Shown here: positions 37,593 to 37,602 of the stretch, piece after piece
Layout of the letters: every line of letters starts with the position of its first letter
Numbering within the stretch: the first letter of the stretch is position 1
Assembly (NCBI GenBank): GCA_021203765.1
Contig: JAJQAN010000047.1
Span: 1 to 37,602, forward strand
DNA from: Coriobacteriaceae bacterium
Lineage (GTDB): Bacteria > Actinomycetota > Coriobacteriia > Coriobacteriales > QAMH01
DNA length: 37,602 bases
Direction of reading: 5' to 3'
Notes under the pieces: model-generated
The model's database searches: none
Told to the model about the DNA's origin: nothing
Seen by the model: the letters and a program-made list of their open reading frames with translations, nothing else
Translations under genes and position numbers: made by a program

Positions 37593-37602
37593 CGTGGGAG
37601 AC

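Overview
This 37.6 kb high-GC bacterial window looks like Coriobacteriia/Actinomycetota (inferred from gene content and order only). It is mostly a dense + strand housekeeping region: fhs-folD, csp, chorismate mutase/DAHP synthase, pcrA, ppaC, nhaA, uppP, coaD, a GH25 lysozyme, a two-subunit biotin carboxylase/carboxyltransferase pair, asp23-nusB-xseB-dxs-tlyA-nadK-recN, a Sua5-like gene, rpiB, a SHMT-like gene, a dCMP deaminase and the start of the atp operon. A minus-strand sulfate ABC transporter operon lies at the left, divergent from a LacI-family regulator, with a sulfotransferase gene nearby. The observations I rate highest are: (1) an intact SHMT-like protein in the usual glyA neighbourhood that lacks the PLP lysine and several other catalytic residues; (2) an array of four tandem 65-75 bp hairpin repeats between uppP and coaD, with a conserved bulged T, a conserved loop and compensatory base-pair changes between copies; (3) a PAP2-fold membrane protein that has lost nearly all PAP2 catalytic residues; (4) two LacI-type operators about 115 bp apart between a LacI regulator and a sulfate, not sugar, transporter; (5) several structured intergenic or leader regions (hsp20, csp, sbp-cysT). 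No tRNA, rRNA, CRISPR array or transposase was recognised.
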